Below, in pieces: positions 45,093-54,640 of a stretch of 64,000 bases of DNA. Source of the stretch: Sphingomonas oligophenolica (lineage in GTDB: Bacteria > Pseudomonadota > Alphaproteobacteria > Sphingomonadales > Sphingomonadaceae). The stretch lies in NCBI RefSeq assembly GCF_006438955.1, contig NZ_RCZK01000005.1:62001-126000 (forward strand), read 5' to 3'. Numbering within the stretch: the stretch's first letter is position 1; each line of letters begins with the position of its first letter. Below the pieces are notes generated by a model. It searched no databases. It worked only from the letters and a program-made list of their open reading frames with translations, and had not been told where the DNA came from. Made by a program: the position numbers and the translations under genes.

Positions 45093-46286
45093 TCAAGCGA
45101 TGACGAGGATGTCCGCGGCGTCGCCCGCGCGCGCCGCGGGGGCGTTGGCGGGGCGAATGACCAGACAATTCGATCGCGCCAGCGTGCGGAGCATCGAGCT
45201 GTCCTGGATCGTCGAGGCATAGGCGCGGATCCCTGCGGGTCCGGGGCGCAGTTCGGCACGGAGGTAATCGGTGCGCGCGTTGTTGGCGGGCAGGTCTTCA
45301 CCGAGGATCGCATGCGTCGTCGTCGGGAACGGATCGCGCGCGCCGCCGAGGTGCGCGACGAGCGGGCGGACGAACAGCAGCGCGGTGACGAAGGCGGACA
45401 CGGGATTCCCGGGCAGCCCGAGCATCATCGCGTCGCCGAGCCTGCCCGCCATCATCGGTTTGCCCGGACGCAGCGCGATCCGCCAGAAATCGATGCTGCC
45501 GCCCGCCGCCTCGAGCGCAGGGCGGACGAGATCGTGGTCGCCGACCGACGCGCCGCCGGTGGTGACGAGGAGATCGGCGTCGACCCGGCGGAAGGCGTCG
45601 GTCAGCGTCGCGAGGTCGTCCGGAAGAATTCCGAGCTGGACGATCTCGACCGGCAAATCGGCGAGCATGGCTCCGAGCATCGGGCTGTTCGATTCCGGAA
45701 GCGAGAGACCGTCGGTCACCATACCCGGCGCGACGAGTTCGTCGCCGGTCGAGACGATCGCGACGCGGACCTTGCGGCGAACGACCGCCTCGATCGCGCC
45801 GCCGGTGATCGCGACCGCAAGCCGTGCAGGCGTGATCCGCTGCCCCGGCTCGACCAGCGTAACCCCGGTCGCGAAATCAAGCCCCTTGCGGCGGGTGTTG
45901 CGGCCGCGGGTGGCGGGGCCGGCGCCGACCAGCGCGATCGCGGCGCCGTCGGCGGCGACCTCTTCCTGGATCATGACGGTGTCGGCACCCGCGGGCATCG
46001 CCGCGCCGGTGAAGATCCGGACGGTTTCGCCCGCGCCAACCTCGCCCGCAAAAGGGCGACCCGCCGCGCTTTCGCCGATTTGCCACCATGGTCCAGGCAG
46101 GTCGTCGAAGCGGATCGCATAACCGTCCATCGCCGACAGGTCCGCCGCTGGCTGGGTCCGGCGCGCGACGATCGGTTCGGCGGCGTAGCGCCCGGCGGCG
46201 GCGGTGATTGCGACCGTCTCGGTCCCGAGCGCCTTGGCGAGCGCGAACAGGCGGCGTTGCGCCTCGTCGATGGGGATGAGCGTCAT
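45093..46286 (-). CDS. moeA: Molybdopterin molybdenumtransferase
   Basis: 397 residues from the ATG at 46286, which overlaps the GST stop (ATGA). The MoeA layout is present: N-terminal domains I/II (DLSAMDGYAIRFDD, about 50), the mid motif FTGAAMPAGADTVMIQEEV (about 92) and the MoCF_biosynth domain with TTGGASVGDHD (about 238) and LGLPGNPVSAFV (about 286). It inserts molybdate into molybdopterin-AMP. moaC lies two genes upstream. Confidence 0.96.
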   Translation of the reverse strand: MTLIPIDEAQRRLFALAKALGTETVAITAAAGRYAAEPIVARRTQPAADLSAMDGYAIRFDDLPGPWWQIGESAAGRPFAGEVGAGETVRIFTGAAMPAGADTVMIQEEVAADGAAIALVGAGPATRGRNTRRKGLDFATGVTLVEPGQRITPARLAVAITGGAIEAVVRRKVRVAIVSTGDELVAPGMVTDGLSLPESNSPMLGAMLADLPVEIVQLGILPDDLATLTDAFRRVDADLLVTTGGASVGDHDLVRPALEAAGGSIDFWRIALRPGKPMMAGRLGDAMMLGLPGNPVSAFVTALLFVRPLVAHLGGARDPFPTTTHAILGEDLPANNARTDYLRAELRPGPAGIRAYASTIQDSSMLRTLARSNCLVIRPANAPAARAGDAADILVIA

Positions 46287-46909
46287 GAATGGGCGAGCTT
46301 TTTGCTCTCGGCGATCGCCTTCGCAAAGCCGGGGCGCGCGAGCAGGCGATCGAGATAGGCCGATGTGCGCGGATGGGCATCGGTCAACAGGCGGAGCATC
46401 CGTGCGCTCCACAGCGTGAAGCCCATCATGACGTCGGCGGCGGAGAAGCTGTCACCGACGAGGAAATCGTCGTGCATCAGCGCCGTCTCGATCAGATCAA
46501 AATGCTGATGCGCCGCGTCGCGAAATCGACCAATGATATCCGCGTTGGCCGCTGCGTCCGAGCGATAGACCGCGAGCCAGACGTAGCTGTTAATCGGCGC
46601 CGCAACCGTCGCTTCGATGAAATGCAGCCAATGGAGATAGCGGCCCCGCAACGGCGATCCGATCGGTGGCGCGAACTTGCCATCGTCATATCGCTCGACC
46701 AGATACTGCACGATTGCACCCGATTCCGACACGACGGTATTGGCATCGACGATGACCGGGAATTTACCGCTCGGGGTCGCCTGCGCGAAGCCGCGTTCGC
46801 CATCGGCGTTGAAGGCGCGGGGTTCGAGCCGGTAGGGGAGCGCCATCTCCTCCAGCAGCCACATGATCCTGATCGATCGCGTCATCGGTGCAAAATACAG
46901 CGTGATCAT
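46283..46909 (-). CDS. Glutathione S-transferase family protein
   Basis: 208 residues. The N-terminal thioredoxin-like domain ([20 protein letters not shown]) has the cis-Pro in SGKFPVIVD (about 48) and the GSH-binding [12 protein letters not shown] (about 60). The C-terminal helical domain (about 85-200) has the family Asp in [11 protein letters not shown] (about 155). Catalytic residue type (Tyr, Ser or Cys) is not certain. It is overlapped on both sides (moaC and moeA), so it sits inside a molybdenum-cofactor run with no obvious reason. Confidence 0.88.
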   Translation of the reverse strand: MITLYFAPMTRSIRIMWLLEEMALPYRLEPRAFNADGERGFAQATPSGKFPVIVDANTVVSESGAIVQYLVERYDDGKFAPPIGSPLRGRYLHWLHFIEATVAAPINSYVWLAVYRSDAAANADIIGRFRDAAHQHFDLIETALMHDDFLVGDSFSAADVMMGFTLWSARMLRLLTDAHPRTSAYLDRLLARPGFAKAIAESKKLAHS

Positions 46910-47382
46910 CCCGCGTCGTCCGCGCGCCAGTCCGCCTTGCCGCCGGTCTTTTCGATCAGGCGGATGGTCTCGATGACCATCGTTTTGTCGAGTGCTTTGG
47001 CCATGTCGTAGATCGTCAGCAGCGCGACCGAGACCGCGGTCAGTGCCTCCATCTCGACCCCGGTCTTGGCATCGGTCGCGGTGGTCGCGGTGGCGGTGAC
47101 GCCGCGGTCGTCGAGGTCGAGGTCGAGCGCGACGCGGGTGAGGGGAAGCGGGTGGCAGAGCGGGATGAGGTCGCTGGTCCGCTTGGCCGCCATGATCCCG
47201 GCAACGCGCGCGACCGCGATCACGTCGCCCTTCTTGGCGGTGCCGTCGCGGATCGCGGCGAGCGCGGCGGGGCTCATCGCGATATGGCCGGTCGCGACCG
47301 CCTGGCGCGTCGTCGCGGGCTTGCCGCCGACGTCGACCATGTGCGCTGCACCACTGGCGTCGAGGTGCGTCAGCCCGGTCAT
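46906..47382 (-). CDS. moaC: Cyclic pyranopterin monophosphate synthase (MoaC)
   Basis: 158 residues from the ATG at 47382 overlapping the trpC stop. Conserved stretches: [17 protein letters not shown] (about 15), [20 protein letters not shown] (about 65; cut here to [13 protein letters not shown]) and [22 protein letters not shown] (about 109; [11 protein letters not shown]). With MoaA it makes the first pterin intermediate of the molybdenum cofactor. It is one of three tryptophan/molybdopterin genes in an overlapping row. Confidence 0.97.
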   Translation of the reverse strand: MTGLTHLDASGAAHMVDVGGKPATTRQAVATGHIAMSPAALAAIRDGTAKKGDVIAVARVAGIMAAKRTSDLIPLCHPLPLTRVALDLDLDDRGVTATATTATDAKTGVEMEALTAVSVALLTIYDMAKALDKTMVIETIRLIEKTGGKADWRADDAG

Positions 47383-48167
47383 CCGACCATCGCGCGGGTC
47401 GCGGCCTCGATATCGCGCGCGCGCATCAACGCCTCGCCGATCAGGAAGCAATGGATGCCGCGTTCGGCCATCGTGTCGAGGTCGGCACGCGCGGTCAGCC
47501 CGCTTTCGGCGACGAAGGTGCAGCCCGCGGGCGCCTTGTCGACCAGCTCGTAGGTGCGCTGAAAATCGACCGTGAAGTCGCGCAGGTCGCGGTTGTTCAC
47601 CCCGATCAGCCGCGATGTCAGGCGCAGCGCGCGGTCGAGTTCGTGTTGGTCATGGACCTCGACCAGCACGTCCATCCCGCAGTCTAGCGCCGCGGCCTCG
47701 ATCTCCGCCATCCGCGCATCCTCCAGCGCGGCGACGATCAGCAGGATCGCGTCGGCGCCGATGCTGCGCGATTCGTGGACCTGCCAGGGATCGATCATGA
47801 AATCCTTGCGGATCACCGGCAGCGATACCGCGGCGCGCGCGGCTTCGAGATAGGCATCGCTGCCCTGGAACCATTGCTCGTCGGTCAGGATCGACAGGCA
47901 CGCGGCGCCGCCCGCCTCATAGGCGCGGGCGTGCGCGGGGGGATCGAAATCCTCGCGGATTACGCCCTTGGACGGGCTCGCCTTCTTGATCTCGGCAATC
48001 AGCGCGTGGCCCGACCCGGTTCGCTGCCGGGCGTCGAGCGCGGCCCTGAAGCCGCGCGGGGGCGACTGCATCGCGATCGCGCGATCGAGATCGGCGAGGC
48101 TGGTCGACGCCTTTCGCGCGGCGACTTCGGCGCGCTTGGTCTGGATGATGCGGGTCAGGATATTCAT
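47379..48167 (-). CDS. trpC: Indole-3-glycerol phosphate synthase
   Basis: 262 residues, TIM barrel. [20 protein letters not shown] (about 52; [12 protein letters not shown]) is the substrate-binding signature, and [20 protein letters not shown] ([18 protein letters not shown]) and [15 protein letters not shown] mark later strands. It decarboxylates and closes the indole ring in tryptophan synthesis. It overlaps trpD at its start and moaC at its end. Confidence 0.97.
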   Translation of the reverse strand: MNILTRIIQTKRAEVAARKASTSLADLDRAIAMQSPPRGFRAALDARQRTGSGHALIAEIKKASPSKGVIREDFDPPAHARAYEAGGAACLSILTDEQWFQGSDAYLEAARAAVSLPVIRKDFMIDPWQVHESRSIGADAILLIVAALEDARMAEIEAAALDCGMDVLVEVHDQHELDRALRLTSRLIGVNNRDLRDFTVDFQRTYELVDKAPAGCTFVAESGLTARADLDTMAERGIHCFLIGEALMRARDIEAATRAMVG

Positions 48168-49159
48168 CAGTAGGCGATCCAGGCGGCGAGCAGATGGGCG
48201 GCGCGGTGGTCGTCGAGCGCAGTGGCGGCGGTGACGGCGGCGGCCGTGAGCGCGTCGTGCGTGCCCGCGACGACCAGCGCCGCGGCGGCGTTGAGCAGGA
48301 CGGCGTCGCGATACGCGCCGCGCTCGCCATCGAGCAGGCGCCGGAGCGCCGCGGCGTTATACGCGGGGTCGCCACCGCGGATTGCGGCGAGCGGATGGCT
48401 GTCGAGCCCGGCGTCGGCGGGCGTGATGTGGTTCTGCAACGACACTCGGCCGACCGAAACCGCGACGCTGGGGCCTGCGCTGGAGAGTTCGTCGAGGCCT
48501 TCGTCGCCCGACACCACCAGTGCGGCCTCGGTGCCGAGCTGTTCGAGCGCGGCGGCGTAGGGCGCGGCATAGTCGGGGCGCGCGATCCCGATGAGCTGGC
48601 GGGTGACATGCGCGGGGTTGGCGAGCGGCCCCATCAGGTTGAAGATCGTCCGGCGCCCGATCGCGCGGCGGATCGGGGTGATGCGCTTCATGACCGGATG
48701 ATGGTTGGCGGCGAACAGAAACGCGATGCCGAGATCGGCGAGCGATCCTTCGGCGGTCGCCCCGGCGCGATCCATGTCGAGCCCGAGCGCTTCGAGCGTG
48801 TCGGCCGCGCCCGCCTTCGACGAAGCGGCCCGGTTGCCATGCTTGGCGACCGGCACCCCGCACGCGGCGACGACGAGTGCGACCGCGGTCGAGACGTTCA
48901 AGGTATGGTGGCCGTCACCACCGGTGCCGCACACGTCGATCGCGCCGGGCGGCGCATCGATCGGGATCAGCCGTTCGCGCAACGCGCGCGCGGCCTCCGC
49001 GATTTCGATGCTGGTCTCGCCGCGATCGCTGAGCGCGATCAGGAAATCGGCGATCGCGGCTTCGCTGGTCTTCGCATCGAGGATGTCCGCAAACGCCGCG
49101 CGCGCGGTTTCGCGCGACAGCGGGCTGGCGGGATCCGGAAGCAGCGCCAGTGTCGTCAT
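48167..49159 (-). CDS. trpD: Anthranilate phosphoribosyltransferase
   Basis: 330 residues. The PRPP-binding motif [17 protein letters not shown] (about 79) and the later [20 protein letters not shown] ([15 protein letters not shown]) and [15 protein letters not shown] stretches are intact. It transfers phosphoribose onto anthranilate. The start overlaps the trpG stop (ATGA). Confidence 0.97.
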   Translation of the reverse strand: MTTLALLPDPASPLSRETARAAFADILDAKTSEAAIADFLIALSDRGETSIEIAEAARALRERLIPIDAPPGAIDVCGTGGDGHHTLNVSTAVALVVAACGVPVAKHGNRAASSKAGAADTLEALGLDMDRAGATAEGSLADLGIAFLFAANHHPVMKRITPIRRAIGRRTIFNLMGPLANPAHVTRQLIGIARPDYAAPYAAALEQLGTEAALVVSGDEGLDELSSAGPSVAVSVGRVSLQNHITPADAGLDSHPLAAIRGGDPAYNAAALRRLLDGERGAYRDAVLLNAAAALVVAGTHDALTAAAVTAATALDDHRAAHLLAAWIAY

Positions 49160-49743
49160 GCCGCGCGCGCCATTACCGGCAATCCGGCGATACCGAGGAA
49201 ATTGGCGAGCAGCGCGTGGCCGTGTTCGGTCGCGATGCTTTCGGGATGGAACTGCACGCCGTGGATCGGGAGCGTGGGGTGGCGAAATCCCATCACGATA
49301 CCGTCGTCGGTCCGCGCATCGACGATCAGGCCGGCGGGAACGGCGTTGACGATGAGCGAATGATAGCGCGTCGCCATGAACGGGGAGGGGAGCCCGGCGA
49401 ATACCCCTTCGCCATCGTGGACGATCGGCGACGTCTTGCCGTGCATCAGCCCGCCACGCTCGACCCGTCCGCCGAAATGCTGGCCGATCGCCTGGTGGCC
49501 GAGGCAGACCCCGAGCAGCGGCTTTGCCGCATCGGCGCAGGCAGCGACGAGATCGAGGCTGATCCCCGCAGAATCGGGGGTGCAGGGGCCGGGCGAGATC
49601 AGGAACGCGGCGGCACCGCTCGCCAGCGCGTCAGCGGCGCTCATCGCGTCGTTGCGGACCACCTTCACCTCCGCGCCTAGTTCCATCAGATAATGGACCA
49701 GGTTCCAGGTGAAGCTGTCGTAATTGTCGACGACCAGGATCAT
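49156..49743 (-). CDS. trpG: Anthranilate synthase component II (glutamine amidotransferase)
   Basis: 195 residues from the ATG at 49743 (MILVVDNYDSFT), the family's normal start; four codons upstream another ATG (49755) exists. The glutaminase nucleophile Cys is in LLGVCLGHQAIGQ (about 79) and the His/Glu pair in GVQFHPESIATEHG (about 167). The ISPGPCTPDSAGIS oxyanion stretch is also present. It supplies ammonia to TrpE. In this order trpE and trpG are separated by the plus-strand gene at 49861-50265. Confidence 0.95.
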   Translation of the reverse strand: MILVVDNYDSFTWNLVHYLMELGAEVKVVRNDAMSAADALASGAAAFLISPGPCTPDSAGISLDLVAACADAAKPLLGVCLGHQAIGQHFGGRVERGGLMHGKTSPIVHDGEGVFAGLPSPFMATRYHSLIVNAVPAGLIVDARTDDGIVMGFRHPTLPIHGVQFHPESIATEHGHALLANFLGIAGLPVMARAA

Positions 49744-49860
49744 GCGCGCCGCCATAGCCGATGCGCACTGCCACGCAACAACGCGCGACTTTTCGCACGA
49801 CGCCGTTCAGGCGGGAGCAACCGGCGGTGTCGGACGTTATGTTTCCCGAGGAGATTACCG

Positions 49861-50265
49861 ATGCTGCGCCCGATCCTGTTCGCCATGCTGATGACCACAC
49901 CCGGGCTGGCGGCGGCGCAATCCGCCCCCGCAGCCGATCCGCCGCAGCGCATCCGCAGCGTCACGCTGACGCCGGGGCAGGCGTGTCCCAAGGGGAGCGA
50001 CGACGAGATCGTCGTGTGTTCGACGCTCGACCAGCCCTATCGTATCCCCAAGGGATTGCGCGACACCGGGCCGATCGCGGCGAAGAACCAGAGTTGGATC
50101 AACCGCGCGGCGACCGCCGATCAGGTCAGCCGAGTCGCTGGCGGCCTGCCGGATACCTGCTCGCCGATCGGATCGAGCGGCGGGACGGGCTGCGCGCTCC
50201 AGGCGAACCAGCAATGGGCGGCCGAACAGCGCGCCAAGCGATCGGGCAGTCCCAACGCGCCATGA
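49861..50265 (+). CDS. Small exported protein between trpG and trpE
   Basis: 134 residues from the ATG at 49861 with GAGGAG seven bases upstream. A signal peptide of about 19 residues ends GLAAA before Gln20. The mature part has four Cys (about 41, 53, 97 and 106) in ACPKG, VVCST, DTCSPIG and GCALQ, and ends in a polar helix. Spacing differs from the four-Cys pair in the nuo operon. No family is recognised. It runs opposite to the tryptophan genes, 24 bases from the trpE stop, and shares its upstream gap with trpG. Confidence 0.78.
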   Translation: MLRPILFAMLMTTPGLAAAQSAPAADPPQRIRSVTLTPGQACPKGSDDEIVVCSTLDQPYRIPKGLRDTGPIAAKNQSWINRAATADQVSRVAGGLPDTCSPIGSSGGTGCALQANQQWAAEQRAKRSGSPNAP

Positions 50266-50289
50266 TCGCGCCAGCTGTGTAGCGCTGCT

Positions 50290-51783
50290 TTACTGACCGA
50301 AATCGGGAGTCGCGGCGCGCGTGATCGCGTCGCGCGCGGCGGCGAGGATCGCGCCCGCCTTCGCTTCACACTCGCGCTGCTCGGACAGCGGAACGCTGTC
50401 CGCGACGATCCCCGCGCCCGCCTGAGCATGAATAACGTCGTCCTTTACCACCGCGGTGCGCAACACGATGCACGAATCCATCGATCCATCGGGGGAGAAA
50501 TAGCCAACCCCGCCCGCATAGGCACCGCGCCGTTCGGGTTCGAGTTCGGCGATGATTTCGCACGCGCGAATCTTGGGCGCGCCGCTGACGGTGCCCGCCG
50601 GAAACCCCGAAAACAGCGCGTCGAGCGCGTTGGTCTCAGCCGCTAGCTCGCCGACGACGGTCGAGACGATGTGCATGACGTGGCTGTAGAATTCGACGCC
50701 ATAGCTGGCGGTGACCTTGACCGACCCGCGCGCCGCCGCGCGCCCGACGTCGTTGCGACCGAGATCGACGAGCATCAGATGTTCGGCGCGCTCCTTGGGA
50801 TCGGCGAGCAGCTCGGCGCGATTCGCGTCATCCTCTGCCGCGGTCTTGCCGCGCGGCCGGGTGCCGGCGATCGGGCGGATCGTAATCTCGCCGTCGCGGA
50901 CCCGGACGAGGATTTCGGGGCTCGACCCGATCAGCGCGAAGCCGGGCAGGTCGAGATGGTAGAGGAAGGGCGAGGGATTGATTCGCCGCAAGCTGCGATA
51001 GAGTTCGAACGGCGGGAGCGCGAACGGCGCGCTGAACCGCTGTGCGAGCACGACCTGAAAGATGTCGCCGCCGCGGATATACTCCTGCGCGCGTTCGACC
51101 ATCGCCATATAGTCGGTCGGCGCGATTGTCGGGGTATAGGCGGGTTCGCTCGCGTCGGTCCTGACCCTGGCCGGGAGCGCGCGTTGCGCCAGCGTCGCGG
51201 CGACCGCGTCGAGCCGCTCGTCGGCGGCCGCGAGCTGCGCGTCGATGTCGGCGGCGGGATCGGGCCAGACCGGTGCGACGAGATACAATGTGTCGGCCAG
51301 CCGATCGAAGATCAGGATCACCGTCGGCCGGACGAACATCAGGTCGGGGAGCGCCAACGGGTCGTTCGGGGGCTGCGCCAGACGTTCGACCAACCCGATC
51401 GTCTCGTACCCGAAATAGCCGACCAGGCACGACAGCGCGCGTGGCAGCTCGGCGGGAACGTCGCCGCGGCATTCGGCGACGAGCGCGCGCAGCGCGGCGA
51501 GCGTCGGTGCGCCCGCGGCCGCGAAGGCGGTGCGGTCGGTCGCCCAGTCGCGGTTGATCTCGGCGGCATCGCCGTGCGCGCGCAGCACGAGATCGGGGGC
51601 GAGCCCGATCAGGCTGTGGCGGCCCCGCGTCTCCCCCCCTTCGACCGATTCGAGCAGGAAATCGCCGCGCCCCGGCTCGATCAGTTTCAAGGCGGCGGCG
51701 ACCGGGGTTTCGGTATCCGCGACCTGGACCCGCCACACGAAGCCCGGCCGCCCCGCCGCCAGGCTGGCGCGCGCGTCGATCAT
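50290..51783 (-). CDS. trpE: Anthranilate synthase component I
   Basis: 497 residues. The N-terminal domain contains the tryptophan-binding LLESVEGGETRGRHSLIGL (LLESVEGG, about 42), and the chorismate-binding domain has RPIAGTRPRGKTAAEDDANR (RPIAGTRPRGK, about 303), LMLVDLGRNDVGR (about 336) and SGFPAGTVSGAPKIRA (FPAGTVSGAPK, about 399). It makes anthranilate from chorismate and is normally inhibited by tryptophan. It follows ppiD by 7 bases and so probably shares its promoter. Confidence 0.97.
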   Translation of the reverse strand: MIDARASLAAGRPGFVWRVQVADTETPVAAALKLIEPGRGDFLLESVEGGETRGRHSLIGLAPDLVLRAHGDAAEINRDWATDRTAFAAAGAPTLAALRALVAECRGDVPAELPRALSCLVGYFGYETIGLVERLAQPPNDPLALPDLMFVRPTVILIFDRLADTLYLVAPVWPDPAADIDAQLAAADERLDAVAATLAQRALPARVRTDASEPAYTPTIAPTDYMAMVERAQEYIRGGDIFQVVLAQRFSAPFALPPFELYRSLRRINPSPFLYHLDLPGFALIGSSPEILVRVRDGEITIRPIAGTRPRGKTAAEDDANRAELLADPKERAEHLMLVDLGRNDVGRAAARGSVKVTASYGVEFYSHVMHIVSTVVGELAAETNALDALFSGFPAGTVSGAPKIRACEIIAELEPERRGAYAGGVGYFSPDGSMDSCIVLRTAVVKDDVIHAQAGAGIVADSVPLSEQRECEAKAGAILAAARDAITRAATPDFGQ

Positions 51784-51790
51784 GCCGGCG

Positions 51791-53734
51791 TCAATTGGCG
51801 ACGCCCCCCGCGAGATCGGCCTTCACCTTGGCGACCGCCGCCGGGTCGGTCTTGACCCCGACCGCATCGCGCATCGCCTTGGCGAACTGCTGCGCATATT
51901 CGCGTCCGACCGTGCGCGCGATGTCGCTGCGCGCCGCGCTGATGACGTTCGCCTTGCCGCGCGCGTCGCCCGGGGTGACATCGTCGAGCTTGATGACGAA
52001 CCAGCCGGTGTTGTTCGGCGCTTCGAGCATCTTCGCCGATCCGCGTGCCATGCTGAACATCAGCACGAGCGGCGGCGGCGCGCCGCGCGGGTTGGCGGCA
52101 AGCTGCGCGCGAGTCGCCTCGATCGGGCGAACCGGGGGCAAGGGCTTGCCCGCGCCGTTCATCGCGGCAGCGAGCGCAGCGCCCTTGTCGACCTTGGCGA
52201 CGACCGCCTTGGCCACCGCGCGCGCCGCCTTCATGCTGCGATCGGTTCGCACATCGGCCACGACCTGATCGCGGATCGCGGCGAGCGGGCGCGGCGCGGC
52301 GGGGACGATCCGCGCGAGACCGACCAGCGCGAAGCTGTTGTCCTCACCCAGCGGCACGATTTGCGGGGCGTCGCCCTCTTCGGCCTGGAACCCCGCCTGG
52401 ACGACTGGCGCGAGCTTGGGGTCGAGCTTTTGATCGGGGTGTTCGGGATCGATTCCCTGCGCGGTGAGCGTGGGGGTCGCCATCGGGGAGAGCTTTTGAT
52501 CCTTCACGATCTCGTCGAAGGTGCCGTTCGACGACAGCGCGTTATCGACCGAGTCGCGCGCGGCACTCAGCGCCGCGCTGAGCTTGGTCTTGGCCAGCGC
52601 GTCGCGAATTTCCGTCGTTGCCTGCGCCAGCGTCTTGCCGGGGACCGCGGTGACCGCGTCCACCTTCGCCACCGCCCAGCCCAGCGGCGTCCTGATCGGA
52701 CCCACGACCGCGCCCTGCGTCGCGGCAAAGGCGGCATCGGCGAGCGGTTGCGAGGTTGTGGCGGCGAGCCCCGCCTTGTCGAGATCCTTCGACTGGCGCG
52801 ATTCGAGACCCGCGGCCTTGGCGGCATCGGCGATTCCGGTTCCCGCCTTCGCCTTGGCGGCGATCGCGGTGGCGCCGGCCTGATCCGCGACGATGACGCT
52901 GGTCACGCTGCGGTGTTCGGTGGCGGCGTAGCGATTGCCTGAATCCTTATACGCCTGCGCGATGTCGGCGTCGGTAGGGACCGCCTTGGTTCCCATCATG
53001 TCGGGCGTGACGACCGCGTAGCGCATCACCCGCCGTTCCGGCAGCGTGTAGCGCGCGACGTTCCGCTTGTAGAAATCGGCGATCTCGGCATCGGTCGGCG
53101 CCTTCGCATCGTCGAACGCGCGGGTCGGGACGAAGCCGATCTGGCCCTTGCGATGTTCGAGCAGCAGCGAGGCATAGGGGAGCGCGAGTTGTTCGGGCAC
53201 CTGGCGTGCACTGATAACCGGCGCCAGCAGGAACTGCCCGATCGTCTCGCTGGCGATATCGCCGCGGACCTGCGCGTCGGTCAGGTGGCGCTGGGCGAGC
53301 AGGCGCTGATAGATCGCGGGATCGAATTTGCCGGTGGGGCCTTGAAGCCCGGGAATGCCCGCGATCTGGCCATCGACCGACCGTTTGCTGGCCGCCATGC
53401 CGGCGTCATGCCCGAACTTGTCGAGCGCGATCGAATTGGTGATCTGTTCGAGGATGCTCTCGAGGCCGTTCTGTTCGAGGAATGACGCCATCGTCAGCGT
53501 CGGATCGCGCTGGCGGGCGGATTCGATCGCGCTGTTGGCGCGCTGTTTCAGGTCGGCGGTCGTGATCTTTCGCCCATCGACCGACGCGACGTCGCCGCTG
53601 CCGACCGTGCTGCCGCCGCCACCGACCCGCGATATATCCGTCCCGGCGAAGGCGAGCGCGATGATGCCGAGCACGATGAACGTGACGACGATGCCGACCT
53701 TCGAATTGATCATCCGGCGAAAGAAACTGAGCAT
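51791..53734 (-). CDS. ppiD: Membrane-anchored periplasmic foldase (PpiD-like, SurA N-terminal type)
   Basis: 647 residues. A single TM (about 12-30) anchors the protein, followed by a periplasmic SurA_N-like chaperone region (ASVDGRKITTADLKQRANS, about 48) and two parvulin-like segments (about 235-370 and 450-590; LADAAFAATQGAVVGPIRTPLGWAVAK is a typical end, cut here to VGPIRTPLGWAVAK). It helps outer-membrane and secreted proteins fold. It is the first gene of the ppiD-trpE pair. Confidence 0.93.
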   Translation of the reverse strand: MLSFFRRMINSKVGIVVTFIVLGIIALAFAGTDISRVGGGGSTVGSGDVASVDGRKITTADLKQRANSAIESARQRDPTLTMASFLEQNGLESILEQITNSIALDKFGHDAGMAASKRSVDGQIAGIPGLQGPTGKFDPAIYQRLLAQRHLTDAQVRGDIASETIGQFLLAPVISARQVPEQLALPYASLLLEHRKGQIGFVPTRAFDDAKAPTDAEIADFYKRNVARYTLPERRVMRYAVVTPDMMGTKAVPTDADIAQAYKDSGNRYAATEHRSVTSVIVADQAGATAIAAKAKAGTGIADAAKAAGLESRQSKDLDKAGLAATTSQPLADAAFAATQGAVVGPIRTPLGWAVAKVDAVTAVPGKTLAQATTEIRDALAKTKLSAALSAARDSVDNALSSNGTFDEIVKDQKLSPMATPTLTAQGIDPEHPDQKLDPKLAPVVQAGFQAEEGDAPQIVPLGEDNSFALVGLARIVPAAPRPLAAIRDQVVADVRTDRSMKAARAVAKAVVAKVDKGAALAAAMNGAGKPLPPVRPIEATRAQLAANPRGAPPPLVLMFSMARGSAKMLEAPNNTGWFVIKLDDVTPGDARGKANVISAARSDIARTVGREYAQQFAKAMRDAVGVKTDPAAVAKVKADLAGGVAN

Positions 53735-53857
53735 GGGGCGAGTGGGTCCGACGATGAGGCCCGTGCGGGCTGATGGCGGGAGGCTTTAAGCGGCGGGCGG
53801 CTTGCCTTCAAGCGCGGTCGGCGGCATCGCGGCTGCGAACACCCGAAGGGAGAGAGC

Positions 53858-54640
53858 ATGACGCGACGCAAGTTCGTGGCGGGCAACTGGAAAATGAACG
53901 GATCGCGCGCGACGCTGGGGGAGCTGGACGCGATCGCGGCGGCGGCGCGGGAGGCGTCCGCGGTCGACGTGGCGGTCGCGGTGCCGTTTACGCTGATCGA
54001 TCCTGCCGCGACGCGGGTGCCGGGCTTGGCGATCGGTGCGGAAGACGTCCACGCGGCGGCGAGCGGCGCGCACACTGGCTGCGTCTCCGCCGCGATGGTG
54101 AAGGAGGCTGGCGCGCGCTTCACGATCGTCGGCCATTCGGAGCGCCGCGCCGACCAGCACGAAACCAGCCACGACGCCTGGGCGAAGGCCACCGCGGCGC
54201 ATGCGGCGGGACTGACCGTCATCCTGTGCTGCGGCGAAACCGAGGCGGAGCGCGACGCCGGGCGCGCCGAGCGCGTGGTGCAGGCGCAGATCGAAAAATC
54301 GGTGCCCGATCATGCGGCGGGCGACTGGTTCACGCTGGCGTACGAGCCGCGCTGGGCGATCGGCACCGGGCGAACCCCGACGATCGACGAGATCGAGGCC
54401 ATCCATGCGATCGCCCGCGCCAAGCTGCGCCAGATGGTGGGGGATGCCGCGGATCAGATCCGAATCCTGTATGGCGGATCGGTGACGGGCACCAACGCCG
54501 CCAGCATCCTCGGCGCGGCCAATGTCGATGGCGCGCTGGTCGGCGGGGCGAGCCTGACCGCGGCGAAGTTCGTCCCGATCATCGATGCCGCCGCGTCGCT
54601 GGCGCCCAATGAGCGCGGGCCGATGAGCGCGGGTCGATGA
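53858..54640 (+). CDS. tpiA: Triosephosphate isomerase
   Basis: 260 residues. NWKMNG at residue 9 carries the catalytic Lys, FTIVGHSERRADQHE the electrophilic His (about 90), and TLAYEPRWAIGTGRTPT the catalytic Glu (about 165); the phosphate loops ILYGGSVTGTN and GALVGGASL are intact. It interconverts DHAP and glyceraldehyde-3-phosphate. It is divergent from ppiD, and its stop overlaps the next gene. Confidence 0.97.
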   Translation: MTRRKFVAGNWKMNGSRATLGELDAIAAAAREASAVDVAVAVPFTLIDPAATRVPGLAIGAEDVHAAASGAHTGCVSAAMVKEAGARFTIVGHSERRADQHETSHDAWAKATAAHAAGLTVILCCGETEAERDAGRAERVVQAQIEKSVPDHAAGDWFTLAYEPRWAIGTGRTPTIDEIEAIHAIARAKLRQMVGDAADQIRILYGGSVTGTNAASILGAANVDGALVGGASLTAAKFVPIIDAAASLAPNERGPMSAGR

